A stretch of DNA of 64,000 nt. It comes from an uncultured Sulfitobacter sp. GTDB lineage: Bacteria; Pseudomonadota; Alphaproteobacteria; Rhodobacterales; Rhodobacteraceae. Position numbers and translations under genes: made by a program. Where the stretch lies: NCBI RefSeq assembly GCF_947502895.1, contig NZ_CANNBM010000003.1, positions 186,001 to 250,000 on the forward strand. The letters are read 5' to 3'. Below, in pieces: positions 9,153-17,865 of this stretch (within the stretch, counting starts at the first letter, position 1; each line of letters opens with the position of its first letter). Under the pieces are notes generated by a model. The model worked only from the letters and a program-made list of their open reading frames with translations, did no database searches and was not told the origin of the DNA.

Positions 9153-9540
9153 GTGCCCGCCAGAAATGGGCAAGATTGTGGCGGCAATTTGGCTGGCTTG
9201 TTTCTTGCGCGCTTGGCTATGGCGCAGCGCGAATACCCTGCTGATCCTGTATAAAGACATGTGGATATGCACCAAAGCGCATAACACATTGCATTATATG
9301 GCTTCGCTGCTCCGAATCACTGCGCCATTTTCACTACCGGGTGATTCTGGCCCACATGTAATCCCGACGATATGCGCGGATTGTAGCCAATCACGTGTCA
9401 CGAATTGAGGCAGAATTTCCGAAAAAGGGGCCAAATTAAGGCATTGTTTCGGGCAGGTGCACAATCCCCCCCCTTCGCTTGACCGGTTGGGGCAACCCTG
9501 CATAGTCGTACCCAACAACCACGCATAAGGGATGATTGCT
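9153..9540 (+). other. Gene-free stretch before the RTX-like gene
   Basis: No convincing open frame. Near the right end a weak promoter can be drawn: TTGACC at 9479-9484, then CATAGT at 9501-9506 (16-base spacer) with a small GGTTG-GGG-CAACC dyad (9485-9497) in the spacer. A run of eight or more Cs precedes it. AAGGG at 9527-9531 is the ribosome binding site of the next gene. Confidence 0.35.
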
Positions 9541-10467
9541 ATGTTGATGTTACTCGCACTGGCTGTGCCACTTGCTGTCCTTGGGTTCGCTGTTGATGGC
9601 GGCTCCGACGATGATGAAACAACAGATCAGATCGGCACGGAAGCCGATGATCGCTTTGAAGGCGAAACCGGTGATGACTTTATCGACGGTCAGGCCGGCG
9701 ATGATATTATGAACGGTCGCGCAGGCGACGATACGATTTTCGGCCGTGAGGGCGAAGACGTTCTGCAAGGCCAAGACGGCGACGACATGCTGTGCTCGGG
9801 CGAAGGCGACGATGTTGTCACCGGCAACACAGGCCATGACCTGATCGAGGGCCAAGGCGGCGATGATTTCGTATCGGGCGACTACGGCTTTGACACCGTG
9901 CGCGGCGACGAAGGCAACGACACGGTATTGGGCGGCCGCGGCGGTGACGTTGTCGAAGGAAACGACGGCGACGACGTGATCTTTGGCGGTATCATCGAAG
10001 GCGTTCCACTCAACCTCGAAGAGCTGACAGCCCTGCGCGACGGCGGCTCGCTTGAGGATATCAACGGCGGCATCGAGATGCGTGACGACAGCCTCGGTAA
10101 CACGCTGCGTGGCGGCACAGGTGACGATGATATCATCATCGGCTCCGGCGATTGGGTCGGCGGTGGTGTGGGCGATGACACGTTCCACATTATGTCCGAG
10201 CAGACCGAACTGCGCGAAGGCGAAACAGAAACCCGCATCATCGACTATAACGGCGACGATGACGCGATCACCGTGATCGTTGATGACACGGCGGCTGACG
10301 CAGACATCAATGTTGTTATCGACGGCGAAGATGCCATCGTACAGATGGGCGATACTGTTCTTGCACGTGTCGAGGGCGCTGGCGCTTCTCTCACGGCGGC
10401 GGACATTACACTTGTCGCACAGAACACAGCACAGTCTCTGTTCGATCCGAACCCTGCAACTGCCTAA
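9541..10467 (+). CDS. Membrane-anchored RTX-type calcium-binding repeat protein
   Basis: About 308 residues. A hydrophobic N-terminal segment (MLMLLALAVPLAVLGFAV) is followed by a very acidic region with about ten degenerate GGxGxDxx nonapeptide repeats (GEGDDVV, GQGGDDFVSG, GGTGDDDI), the calcium-binding beta-roll motif of RTX proteins. A beta-rich C-terminal part follows. I prefer ATG 9541: the AAGGG at 9527-9531 touches the alternative ATG at 9532 but is nine bases from 9541. It probably ends up at or outside the inner membrane. Its function is unknown; there is no protease or lipase domain. It may share a transcript with the next gene. Confidence 0.75.
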   Translation: MLMLLALAVPLAVLGFAVDGGSDDDETTDQIGTEADDRFEGETGDDFIDGQAGDDIMNGRAGDDTIFGREGEDVLQGQDGDDMLCSGEGDDVVTGNTGHDLIEGQGGDDFVSGDYGFDTVRGDEGNDTVLGGRGGDVVEGNDGDDVIFGGIIEGVPLNLEELTALRDGGSLEDINGGIEMRDDSLGNTLRGGTGDDDIIIGSGDWVGGGVGDDTFHIMSEQTELREGETETRIIDYNGDDDAITVIVDDTAADADINVVIDGEDAIVQMGDTVLARVEGAGASLTAADITLVAQNTAQSLFDPNPATA

Positions 10468-10546
10468 ACCTGACGGCTGCTGGGGCGGGTTACTCACCTG
10501 ATCCGCCCCTTCCCCCCACGCGATCCCAGCCCAGCAGGAGCATACC

Positions 10547-10858
10547 ATGGCAGATACGACACCAGACATGCCTCAACACTACCAGTGGTCCCAAGCCAAA
10601 AGCCTGATGCCACTGAAAGCAGAATGCGAAAGAGGCCCCAAAGGCGCGCTTGTACCAGATGCACGCGGCGAAACCGATCACATCGCTGTTGTCTATGACA
10701 AAGGCGAAACACCACCCGAAATCACAATCAAGCAGGTCTCGGGCTCGGTCCATACGGTACTGGCCAACGGCATCGCAGTTGCGGTGGTGGCACGAACCAC
10801 CGGCAAAGCGCCCAGTGTATCGGATGTTTTACTGGTTGAGCGAAGCGTTCATTCCTGA
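10547..10858 (+). CDS. Small protein of unknown function
   Basis: A 103-residue protein without signal peptide or membrane helix. The second half has a regular beta pattern (ITIKQVSGSV, GIAVAVVAR, VSDVLLVERS) resembling the C-terminal part of the RTX-like protein upstream, which also has VIDGEDAIVQ-type strands. It is 79 bases downstream of that gene and is closed by a strong terminator, so the two may be an operon. I do not recognise the family. Confidence 0.6.
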   Translation: MADTTPDMPQHYQWSQAKSLMPLKAECERGPKGALVPDARGETDHIAVVYDKGETPPEITIKQVSGSVHTVLANGIAVAVVARTTGKAPSVSDVLLVERSVHS

Positions 10859-10879
10859 CATCCCAAATGAACCTAAACC

Positions 10880-10918
10880 AAAAAGGCCCGCTGCACGGTA
10901 AATGCAGCGGGCCTTTTT
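10880..10918. terminator. Bidirectional terminator
   Basis: A 15-base perfect stem (10881-10895 with 10903-10917) with a seven-base loop, flanked by A-run on the left and T-run on the right. It can stop both the plus-strand gene ending at 10858 and the minus-strand gene ending at 10937. The core hairpin resembles the one after dnaB. Confidence 0.9.
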
Positions 10919-10936
10919 AATCGCAAAACAACAAGC

Positions 10937-11710
10937 CTACCGGCCTTCGAAGTCTGCGGCGCGCTTTTCGGTAAAGGCCAAAACGCCTTCTTTGAAATCA
11001 CGGGTCTTGCCGCATTTCCCCTGTTCTTGAGCTTCCAGCGTTAACTGCTCTTCGTAGGCGTTGTTCCAGCTTTCGCGCAGAACGGTCTTTACAGCTGCAT
11101 AGGCTGCAGTAGGACCAGCGGCCAGATGGGCCGCTTTGGCGCGCCAATGGTTATAGAATTCATGATCTGCGACAGCTTCCCAGATCATGCCCCAATCATC
11201 GGCCTGACGGGCGCTGATCTTATCAGCAAACAGGGCAGCACCCATCGCTTTGGCCATGCCCATTTGGCGGGGCAGTGTATAGGTACCGCCCGCGTCAGGG
11301 ATCAGACCTATGCGGGTGAAAGCCTGCAGGAAATAGGCGCTCTCGGTTGCAAAAACAACGTCAGCGGCCAAGGCCAGATTTGCACCTGCCCCCGCTGCGG
11401 GGCCGTTTACGGCCGCAATTGTAGGCACAGGGCATTGCGTAATAGCGCGCAGCATTGGCGCATACTCATCGCGCAGCGTCCGCTCCAGATCGATCGAGCT
11501 TGCAGCACGGTCGCCAAGATCCTGCCCCGAGCAAAAGGCCTTGCCCGCACCGGTTATCACCACAACACGGGCCTCACGCCCGCCCGTCGTAAATGCGTGT
11601 TCAATCTCGGCCCGCATCTGGGTGGTAAGCGCGTTATACTTGTCTGCCCTATTCATTGTGATCAGAGCCATGCCATCGCTCAGTTCATAAGTGATTGTCT
11701 GGTAGTCCAT
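10937..11710 (-). CDS. Enoyl-CoA hydratase/isomerase, PaaG-like
   Basis: A 257-residue crotonase-fold protein. The oxyanion-hole segments FCSGQDL and AAVNGPAAGAGANLALAADVV and the IGLIPDAGGTY segment resemble PaaG, the ring-opening isomerase of phenylacetyl-CoA breakdown. No other paa genes are present, so the substrate is open. It is the last gene of the minus-strand run, 71 bases after ccmH, and ends at a bidirectional terminator. Confidence 0.8.
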   Translation of the reverse strand: MDYQTITYELSDGMALITMNRADKYNALTTQMRAEIEHAFTTGGREARVVVITGAGKAFCSGQDLGDRAASSIDLERTLRDEYAPMLRAITQCPVPTIAAVNGPAAGAGANLALAADVVFATESAYFLQAFTRIGLIPDAGGTYTLPRQMGMAKAMGAALFADKISARQADDWGMIWEAVADHEFYNHWRAKAAHLAAGPTAAYAAVKTVLRESWNNAYEEQLTLEAQEQGKCGKTRDFKEGVLAFTEKRAADFEGR

Positions 11711-11781
11711 GGCGCCCTCTTCATTTTTACTGTTCGCACGACATTACCACAAGCAGACGCACCTGCCAGTCCAACGGGACG

Positions 11782-12234
11782 TCATTTGTTCAGGATGTCT
11801 CTGAGTTTCGCCGCTTCCTCATCGCTCAGAATGCCGTCTTGGGGGGCTGCGGCACGGCTGCGCCCGCGTACATAAGCAAGGCCTACAAAGCCCGCAATCA
11901 ACAGCATCAGCGGCCCTGCGGCCCACAAAACCCAATTCGCACCTGAAAGTGTGGGTTTCAGCAATACAAATTCGCCATAGCGCGCAACGATGTAGTCAAG
12001 CGCCTGTTGGTCTGTGTCACCGTCAACCAGCCTTTCACGAACCAGCAACCGCAGATCTTTGGAAATCGGCGCATTGCTCTCGTCGATGCTTTCGCTTTGG
12101 CAAACAGGGCAGCGCAGACCTTTGGACAACTCAAGAGCGCGTTGCTCCAGCACAGGGTCAGACAGCACTTCGTCAGGTTCTACCGCTGCGAGCGGCGTCG
12201 CCAACAGCATGAGGAGCAGGGCAAAACGCTTCAT
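11782..12234 (-). CDS. ccmH: Cytochrome c maturation thiol-disulfide protein CcmH (CcmL type)
   Basis: A 150-residue membrane-anchored periplasmic protein that reduces apocytochrome c for heme attachment. A signal peptide (1-17) precedes the domain with the redox motif LRCPVCQ (Cys42, Cys45); one membrane helix lies near 103-125. It is the short form without the TPR (CcmI) part. Its ATG overlaps the ccmF stop by four bases, so the two are coupled and should act together in the heme lyase. Confidence 0.93.
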   Translation of the reverse strand: MKRFALLLMLLATPLAAVEPDEVLSDPVLEQRALELSKGLRCPVCQSESIDESNAPISKDLRLLVRERLVDGDTDQQALDYIVARYGEFVLLKPTLSGANWVLWAAGPLMLLIAGFVGLAYVRGRSRAAAPQDGILSDEEAAKLRDILNK

Positions 12235-14195
12235 TCTGCAGGCACCGTTTCGCGTGTCTTGCGCGCACCGGCTGCGACACGGAAACGACGATCCAGCAGG
12301 CTGAAAATTCCACCAAGAGCCATCAGGGTACAGCCAACCCAGATCCAGCTTGTCATCACTTTGATATAGGTGCGGACAGCCCAGCCCCCGTTCTCCTGCT
12401 CGTCGCCGATAACAAGGTACAAATCGCGCCGCCAGTTTTGGTCTATGGCAGCCTCCGTTGTTGGCATTTGCGCGACAGGGTAAAAGCGTTTCTCAGGGGA
12501 TAGCGTACCGATAAATTCGCCGTCCTGTTTCACATCAATCACGGCTGTGGTCGCAACATAGTTCGGACCATTACCATTGGTTACACTGCGCAGGGTTAGT
12601 TCATAACCGTGAACATCGAATGGCACGTCGATCTGTGCCACGCGAATATCCTCGACTGTCCACGCATAAATGCCAGCAACGCCCATCATGGTCACAGCCA
12701 GCCCTGCATGGGCCGTGGCCTTGCCCCAATCGGCACCCGGCAGGCGGAACAAGCGGCGCAAGCGGTTCGGCCCGCGGCCGGTACGCTGTGCAAGATCAAT
12801 CACCACGCCCATCAGCACCCAAGCGCCAAGGAACATCCCAACAGGACCGATCAGACTGCGCCCCGTCTGCATCGACCAGACAAGCCCGCCAACCGCCACA
12901 GAGGCGATAAATGCATAGCGCAGTGGATAGAGAGCGCGACCAAGATAGGCCCGCTTCCAAGGCATGGAGGACCCTATAGGCAATGCCAAGCCGAGCAGCA
13001 CCATGAACGGAGTAAACGCAGCATCAAAGAAGGGCGGACCGACGCTCAGCTTACGGTCAAAGAACATCTCTGCCAGCAGCGGCCACATGGTACCCACGAA
13101 GACTACAAAACACGACACGGCAAGCAGCAGGTTGTTCACCACCAGCGCGCTTTCGCGCGAAGCAAGACCAAAGACGCCTTTTGCCTCCATAGCACCTGCA
13201 CGCAGGGTAAACAGGATCAGCGCGCCCCCCATGAAGAAAGCCATGATCGCCAGGATAAAAACACCACGATCCGGGTCGTTCGCGAAGGCATGGACAGATG
13301 TCAGCAGCCCCGACCGCACGATAAACGTACCGATAAGTGAAAAGCCAAAGGCGAGGATAGCCAGCAGGATGGTCCAACTTTTTAGCGCCTCACGCTTCTC
13401 CACAACAATGGCAGAGTGCAACAGCGCAGCCGCCAAAAGCCATGGCATAAAGCTGGCGTTTTCAACCGGATCCCAGAACCAGAAACCACCCCAACCCAAC
13501 TCGTAATATGCCCACCACGAGCCGAGCGCGATACCGATCGTCAGAAAAACCCATGCAGCCAACGTCCACGGACGTACCCAACGGCCCCAAGCCGCATCAA
13601 CGCGCCCTTCGATCAAGGCAGCCACGGCAAAGCTGAACGCCATGCTCAAACCGACATACCCAAGATACAAAAATGGCGGGTGAAAAGCCAAACCGGGGTC
13701 CTGCAGCAGCGGGTTCAGGTCCTGACCATCAAATGGTGGCACCATCATCCGCTCAAACGGGTTGGAGGTCAGCAGGATAAACGCCATGAACGCGACCCCG
13801 ATGGAGGCCTGTACAGCCAACACCCGCGCCCGCAAACTGGTTGGCAGCTGTGCGCCGAACCACGCGGCCGTTGCGCCAAACAACGCCACAATCAGCACCC
13901 ACAACAGCATCGAACCTTCGTGATTGCCCCACGTGCCACTGATTTTATAAATCATCGGTTTCATTGAATGGCTGTTTGCAACCACCACCGAAAGGCTAAA
14001 ATCCGAAGTAACAAACGCCCACGTCAGCGCCCCGAAGGATGCCGCGACCAGTAAGAACTGAACCGTCGCCGCAGGCTCGGCCACAGCCATCCAACCGGGC
14101 CAGCCTTTGGCCGCGCCGACCATAGGTACAATCATCTGAATAACTGCGACACCAAAGGCAAGCAGAAGGGCGAAATGTCCGAGTTCTGTAATCAT
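12231..14195 (-). CDS. ccmF: Cytochrome c heme lyase subunit CcmF
   Basis: A 654-residue polytopic membrane protein. The WWD heme-handling motif is clear (WGGFWFWDPVENASFMPWL), with further conserved segments GSWWAYYELGWGG and SHSMKPMIYKISGTWGNHEG. It receives heme from CcmE and attaches it to apocytochrome with CcmH. It lies between the holin gene (69-base gap) and ccmH (overlap). CcmA, B, C, D, G and I are not in the window. Confidence 0.96.
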   Translation of the reverse strand: MITELGHFALLLAFGVAVIQMIVPMVGAAKGWPGWMAVAEPAATVQFLLVAASFGALTWAFVTSDFSLSVVVANSHSMKPMIYKISGTWGNHEGSMLLWVLIVALFGATAAWFGAQLPTSLRARVLAVQASIGVAFMAFILLTSNPFERMMVPPFDGQDLNPLLQDPGLAFHPPFLYLGYVGLSMAFSFAVAALIEGRVDAAWGRWVRPWTLAAWVFLTIGIALGSWWAYYELGWGGFWFWDPVENASFMPWLLAAALLHSAIVVEKREALKSWTILLAILAFGFSLIGTFIVRSGLLTSVHAFANDPDRGVFILAIMAFFMGGALILFTLRAGAMEAKGVFGLASRESALVVNNLLLAVSCFVVFVGTMWPLLAEMFFDRKLSVGPPFFDAAFTPFMVLLGLALPIGSSMPWKRAYLGRALYPLRYAFIASVAVGGLVWSMQTGRSLIGPVGMFLGAWVLMGVVIDLAQRTGRGPNRLRRLFRLPGADWGKATAHAGLAVTMMGVAGIYAWTVEDIRVAQIDVPFDVHGYELTLRSVTNGNGPNYVATTAVIDVKQDGEFIGTLSPEKRFYPVAQMPTTEAAIDQNWRRDLYLVIGDEQENGGWAVRTYIKVMTSWIWVGCTLMALGGIFSLLDRRFRVAAGARKTRETVPAE

Positions 14196-14264
14196 ACATC
14201 GAATATACGCGCCGCGGCTGCCTGTTCCAACATCAATCGCAGGGTCAAACAGCCGCAGCCTACG

Positions 14265-14837
14265 CTATTGTGTTGCCTGCCATGCGCGCAAGGCCGCATT
14301 CTCGTCGGCTTTGATCGCTTGCGCCGCCAAGCGGGCATCCGTGCCCGCATCCGCAGCTCCGATAGAATCGCTACGCAGCTTTTGCAGGGCAGCGATATTC
14401 TCCACTACTTTTGGGACATGGCGAATCGTATCAACGATGCTGCGTTGAAAATCCTGGGATTTTACTTGATGCCGCGCCCCAAAATAGAACGATACAATCA
14501 CCCCCAAAAGCCACCATAACGGCTCTGGTACCAAGGCGATCCCCTGCATCCGTTGCGCGAACCAGAGCGGTTCTACCATTGCCGCAACAAACAGGCCCAA
14601 TGTGCCCAAAGCCAAAGCAGGCCTCGGCAGGCGGTTTACACCGTCCATAAAACGGTCAAAGCCGCCCTTGGCGGGTGCTGCAAACTCCTGCCCGTATTGC
14701 GACATTGCCTGCTCTTGCACGACAGCACCGCGGGCGGCCCCTGTCTCGGCATTCTCACGGAACACTTCCACTGTCTCACGCAACACATTCCGGTCCGCGC
14801 CGAATACGACACCAAAAAGACGTTCGATCAAACCCAT
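14265..14837 (-). CDS. GTA-type holin (3TM holin family)
   Basis: A 190-residue protein with a soluble N-terminal part, two or three hydrophobic helices (LALGTLGLFVAAMVEPLWFA and LWWLLGVIVSFYFGARH) and a charged helical C-terminus. The pattern fits the 3TM holin associated with gene transfer agents of Rhodobacterales. Holins open the inner membrane so that endolysin reaches the wall. It overlaps the end of the endolysin gene by ten bases, the expected lysis-cassette arrangement. It sits between ccmE and ccmF, with no structural phage genes nearby. Confidence 0.75.
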   Translation of the reverse strand: MGLIERLFGVVFGADRNVLRETVEVFRENAETGAARGAVVQEQAMSQYGQEFAAPAKGGFDRFMDGVNRLPRPALALGTLGLFVAAMVEPLWFAQRMQGIALVPEPLWWLLGVIVSFYFGARHQVKSQDFQRSIVDTIRHVPKVVENIAALQKLRSDSIGAADAGTDARLAAQAIKADENAALRAWQATQ

Positions 14838-15439
14838 TTTGCTGTCCTCGCTTTGAATTGGCTGGTGGTGAGGTGGTATTGGGGTGCAATGAACTCTTCC
14901 GCGCGTTTGATCCAGCCGCCCTTGCCCCCTGCACGTGTGCGTGCAAATTTTCGGCTGGCGCTCCGTCTGTCTGCGATGCGAAAATAATAGTTGCGCCGCG
15001 CGATCCCGTAGGCATCTACCAGATGATCGGGCGAGGCATTGTAGGCTGCGCGCACGGCTGCAATGCTCTGAGGCCCCAGCGCGCCATCGACGGACACCTC
15101 GTACCCCATCTCGACCATCAGACGTTGCAGGATTTTCACCGCATTTCCACCTGCGTTCACATACATGTCAAACACGCTCGCTTGTAGCGGCTGAGGAAGC
15201 TCCGCAATCAGAGGGCGGTTGAAATAATGCTCCAGAAAAATTCCGATAGCCTGTGCCCGGGTCAAGCGGCGCACGTCCGCAGGCGTAATGCTGCCGTCAT
15301 GGTCCAGATCAAGGCCAAGGCGGCGCATGGTATGGATCGTTACGCCAAAATTGGTGGCGCCACCTGGATCATCGGGATCATTTACATAGCCGCCCTCGCG
15401 GGCGACGATCTCTTCAGCAATCTGTCTGACACTGTGCAT
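14828..15439 (-). CDS. GTA-type endolysin, glycoside hydrolase 108 muramidase
   Basis: A 203-residue peptidoglycan hydrolase. The N-terminal GH108 motif REGGYVNDPDDPGGATNFG holds the catalytic Glu15. A predicted peptidoglycan-binding part follows (YFNRPLIAELP, VDGALGPQSIAAV). No signal peptide is present, so it should need the holin encoded next door. The start has a GGGGAG ribosome binding site. Its family and pairing match the endolysin used for release of the Rhodobacter gene transfer agent. Confidence 0.85.
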   Translation of the reverse strand: MHSVRQIAEEIVAREGGYVNDPDDPGGATNFGVTIHTMRRLGLDLDHDGSITPADVRRLTRAQAIGIFLEHYFNRPLIAELPQPLQASVFDMYVNAGGNAVKILQRLMVEMGYEVSVDGALGPQSIAAVRAAYNASPDHLVDAYGIARRNYYFRIADRRSASRKFARTRAGGKGGWIKRAEEFIAPQYHLTTSQFKARTAKWV

Positions 15440-15473
15440 GGCTGCTCCCCTCGCAATGTGGGGAAATCAGGCC

Positions 15474-15487
15474 TTAAATTGGTTAAC
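15474..15487 (-). promoter_or_regulatory. CtrA-like site upstream of the endolysin gene
   Basis: On the minus strand the sequence reads GTTAACCAATTTAA, 35-48 bases before the endolysin ATG. TTAACCAA is one base from the CtrA half-site TTAACCAT, and a second TTAA lies five bases further. The classical full site has a seven-base spacer, so this is only suggestive. Confidence 0.35.
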
Positions 15488-15511
15488 TCCGCCTAACCTC
15501 GGCGTACGGTG

Positions 15512-15955
15512 TCAGCCTTCGGGGTCTTGATATACGCCTTGAGCTTTGAGGGCATCGACGACCTCTTTTGGCATGTAGGTTTCGTCATGTCTGGCAAGGA
15601 TTTCAGTAGCTTCAAACACACCGTTCACCAAAGACCCCGTGCCCACCATGCCTTCGTTTTCGCCAAACAGGTCCGGCAAAACGCCCGTGTAGACCACCGG
15701 GACACTTGCCCCGCCGTCCGTCACGGAAAAGCTGATCCGCTCTCCCTGACCGCGCATCAACGTGCCTTCCTCTACCAAGCCACCGATACGAAACACTTCA
15801 CTGGCCTGCGGCGGATCAACAACCACCTGACTGGGCGCGCGGAAAAAATTGATCCCGTCGCGCATGGCATAACCGATCAGGGCTGTTGAGCCGATCAAAG
15901 CCACAACCGCCATAGCGATCAACTGGATACGACGCTGTTTTTTCAGGCTCTTCAT
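15512..15955 (-). CDS. ccmE: Cytochrome c maturation heme chaperone CcmE
   Basis: A 147-residue periplasmic heme carrier held by an N-terminal helix (residues 11-30). The covalent heme-binding His123 and axial Tyr127 are in HDETY. The OB-fold body has the usual GGLVEEGT and VVYTGVLPDLF segments. It starts 17 bases after argC ends, so it is probably co-transcribed with it. The GTA lysis genes separate it from ccmF. Confidence 0.95.
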   Translation of the reverse strand: MKSLKKQRRIQLIAMAVVALIGSTALIGYAMRDGINFFRAPSQVVVDPPQASEVFRIGGLVEEGTLMRGQGERISFSVTDGGASVPVVYTGVLPDLFGENEGMVGTGSLVNGVFEATEILARHDETYMPKEVVDALKAQGVYQDPEG

Positions 15956-15972
15956 CGGATTCAGACCCTTTG

Positions 15973-17001
15973 TTACGGGAAAAGAGGTGCCATCATCAGG
16001 CCCTCTGTCTCTGCAATACCTAACATCAGATTGGCATTTTGCAACGCTTGGCCAGACGATCCTTTGGTAAGATTGTCCAACGCCGCCACGATTATGGCCC
16101 GCCCCTCAATCCGGTCCGCACTCACCCCGATATGGCAGAAATTCGAGCCGCGGATATGGCGGGTTGAAGGTGCCTCGCCAAAGGGCAACACCTCGATGAA
16201 TGGCTCGGCAGAGTATGTAGATTTCAGTTTATTATAAATAGCTTGCGCCTCACCCTTCACGTAAACAGTGGCAAGGATACCACGGTTGGCGGGCACCAGA
16301 TGCGGGGTGAACTGCACCATGACGGGCCGACCTGCAAGCGCACTGAACTCTTGATCAAACTCGCCCAAATGCCGGTGCGTCCCGCCCAAGGCGTAGGCGT
16401 GATACCCCTCTGACAGCTCCGCATGTAGCAGATTTTCCTTCAACGCGCGGCCTGCACCCGAGACAGCGCATTTCAGATCGAGGATGATATCGTCCAGATC
16501 AATCAGGCCCGATCCGATCAACGGCCGTAACGCAAACTGCCCAGTGGCAGCATTGCACCCCGTCCCTGCGACCAGCCGCGCACCTGCAATCTCGTCGCGG
16601 TAAAACTCGGTCAACCCGTAAACAGCCTCCGCCTGCTGCTCCAACGCTGTATGGGTATTGCCGTACCAACGCGCATAGTCTTCGGGATCGCGCAGCCGGA
16701 AATCTGCAGACAGATCAACGATTTTTAGATCCTTCGGCAGCTGCGAGATTACCTCCTGAGAAGTTTTGTGCGGCAACGCACAAAAACACAGATCAATGCC
16801 ACCAAAGTCAATCTCGTCCATTGTGACAAGATCGGGCAGATCAAGATGCCGCAAATGCGGAAAAACCGAAGCCATGCTTTGCCCCGCCTTGGAATTGCCC
16901 CCCAAGGCCTTGATCGTCATGAAAGAATGGCCCGCGATCAGCCGGATCAGCTCTGCGCCCGTATAGCCGGAAGCGCCCAGAATTGCGATATTATAGGTCA
17001 T
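15973..17001 (-). CDS. argC: N-acetyl-gamma-glutamyl-phosphate reductase
   Basis: A 342-residue NADPH enzyme of arginine synthesis. The N-terminal GASGYTGAELIR dinucleotide loop and the catalytic Cys in GTGCNAATG are clear, and the length fits the long ArgC type. Lies between murI (45-base gap) and ccmE (17-base gap). Confidence 0.97.
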   Translation of the reverse strand: MTYNIAILGASGYTGAELIRLIAGHSFMTIKALGGNSKAGQSMASVFPHLRHLDLPDLVTMDEIDFGGIDLCFCALPHKTSQEVISQLPKDLKIVDLSADFRLRDPEDYARWYGNTHTALEQQAEAVYGLTEFYRDEIAGARLVAGTGCNAATGQFALRPLIGSGLIDLDDIILDLKCAVSGAGRALKENLLHAELSEGYHAYALGGTHRHLGEFDQEFSALAGRPVMVQFTPHLVPANRGILATVYVKGEAQAIYNKLKSTYSAEPFIEVLPFGEAPSTRHIRGSNFCHIGVSADRIEGRAIIVAALDNLTKGSSGQALQNANLMLGIAETEGLMMAPLFP

Positions 17002-17046
17002 GTATGTCGTCCTGAAAGTCGTGTTTTGCGTTAAATTCGGGCAGCG

Positions 17047-17856
17047 TCAGGCTGCGGTAAATCGCAAGGGTCGTCGCAAAAACTGTGTGGCGCGATCGCT
17101 CACGCGGGCGGGGTCACCCGTTGTCAGAAACGCGGCATCGCCTGTGCCTGATTTGTCAGGGTGGCGCAGCAGATAATCCGCAAGGCTTTCAGCCACTAAA
17201 TCGGCCTGACTAAACACTGAAACATTCGCGCCCAGCGCATCCTGAAACGTATCTTTGAGCAACGGATAATGGGTACAGCCCAGAATTGCCGCCTGCGGTT
17301 CTGGCATCTTGCGGCGCAACGCATCCACGTGGCTGCGCACCAACGCTTCGGCCAGAATCATGTCACCCTCTTCGATCGCATCGACAACACCACCACAGGC
17401 CTGCGCCTCGACATCCACACCGATGGCCCTGAATGCCAATTCGCGCTGAAACGCGCGGGTCGCCACAGTTGCAGGTGTGGCAAAAAGCGCAACGTGCTGC
17501 GTGGCCACTTCGCGCGGTGGTGAATTGTCCCCCCACTGCCGCTCGGTCAGCGCCTCAATCAACGGTACAAAGACACCCAGTACACGTTTGTCCTGCGGCA
17601 CCCAACCTTCTTGCATACGGCGCAGCGCCGCCGCCGACGCGGTATTGCACGCAAGGATGACCAGATCACAGCCCGCATCAAACAGACGTTGGGTGGCAGC
17701 GACCGTCAAATCATAAATATCATCAGCCGTCCGCACGCCGTAGGGTGCGTTGGCGCTGTCGGCCAAATATATGAATTGCTGATCAGGCAGCCGCGCCTGA
17801 ACCGCGTCCAGTATCGTCAGCCCGCCCAGACCACTATCAAAAATACCTACCGCCAT
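17047..17856 (-). CDS. murI: Glutamate racemase
   Basis: A 269-residue enzyme making D-glutamate for peptidoglycan. Both catalytic cysteines are present, in LACNTAS and LGCTHYP, and the N-terminus GIFDSGLGGLT is typical. It starts nine bases after the acyltransferase gene ends, so the two are co-transcribed. Confidence 0.96.
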   Translation of the reverse strand: MAVGIFDSGLGGLTILDAVQARLPDQQFIYLADSANAPYGVRTADDIYDLTVAATQRLFDAGCDLVILACNTASAAALRRMQEGWVPQDKRVLGVFVPLIEALTERQWGDNSPPREVATQHVALFATPATVATRAFQRELAFRAIGVDVEAQACGGVVDAIEEGDMILAEALVRSHVDALRRKMPEPQAAILGCTHYPLLKDTFQDALGANVSVFSQADLVAESLADYLLRHPDKSGTGDAAFLTTGDPARVSDRATQFLRRPLRFTAA

Positions 17857-17865
17857 ATGCGCGCT

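Noticed and set aside
9260..9268. TGTGGATAT, close to a DnaA box on the minus strand
   Set aside because: One mismatch, alone in a gap, no link to a replication gene; expected by chance.
14265..15439. Prophage remnant
   Set aside because: Only lysis genes are present, both intact, without integrase, attachment sites or structural genes; the family points to a gene transfer agent.
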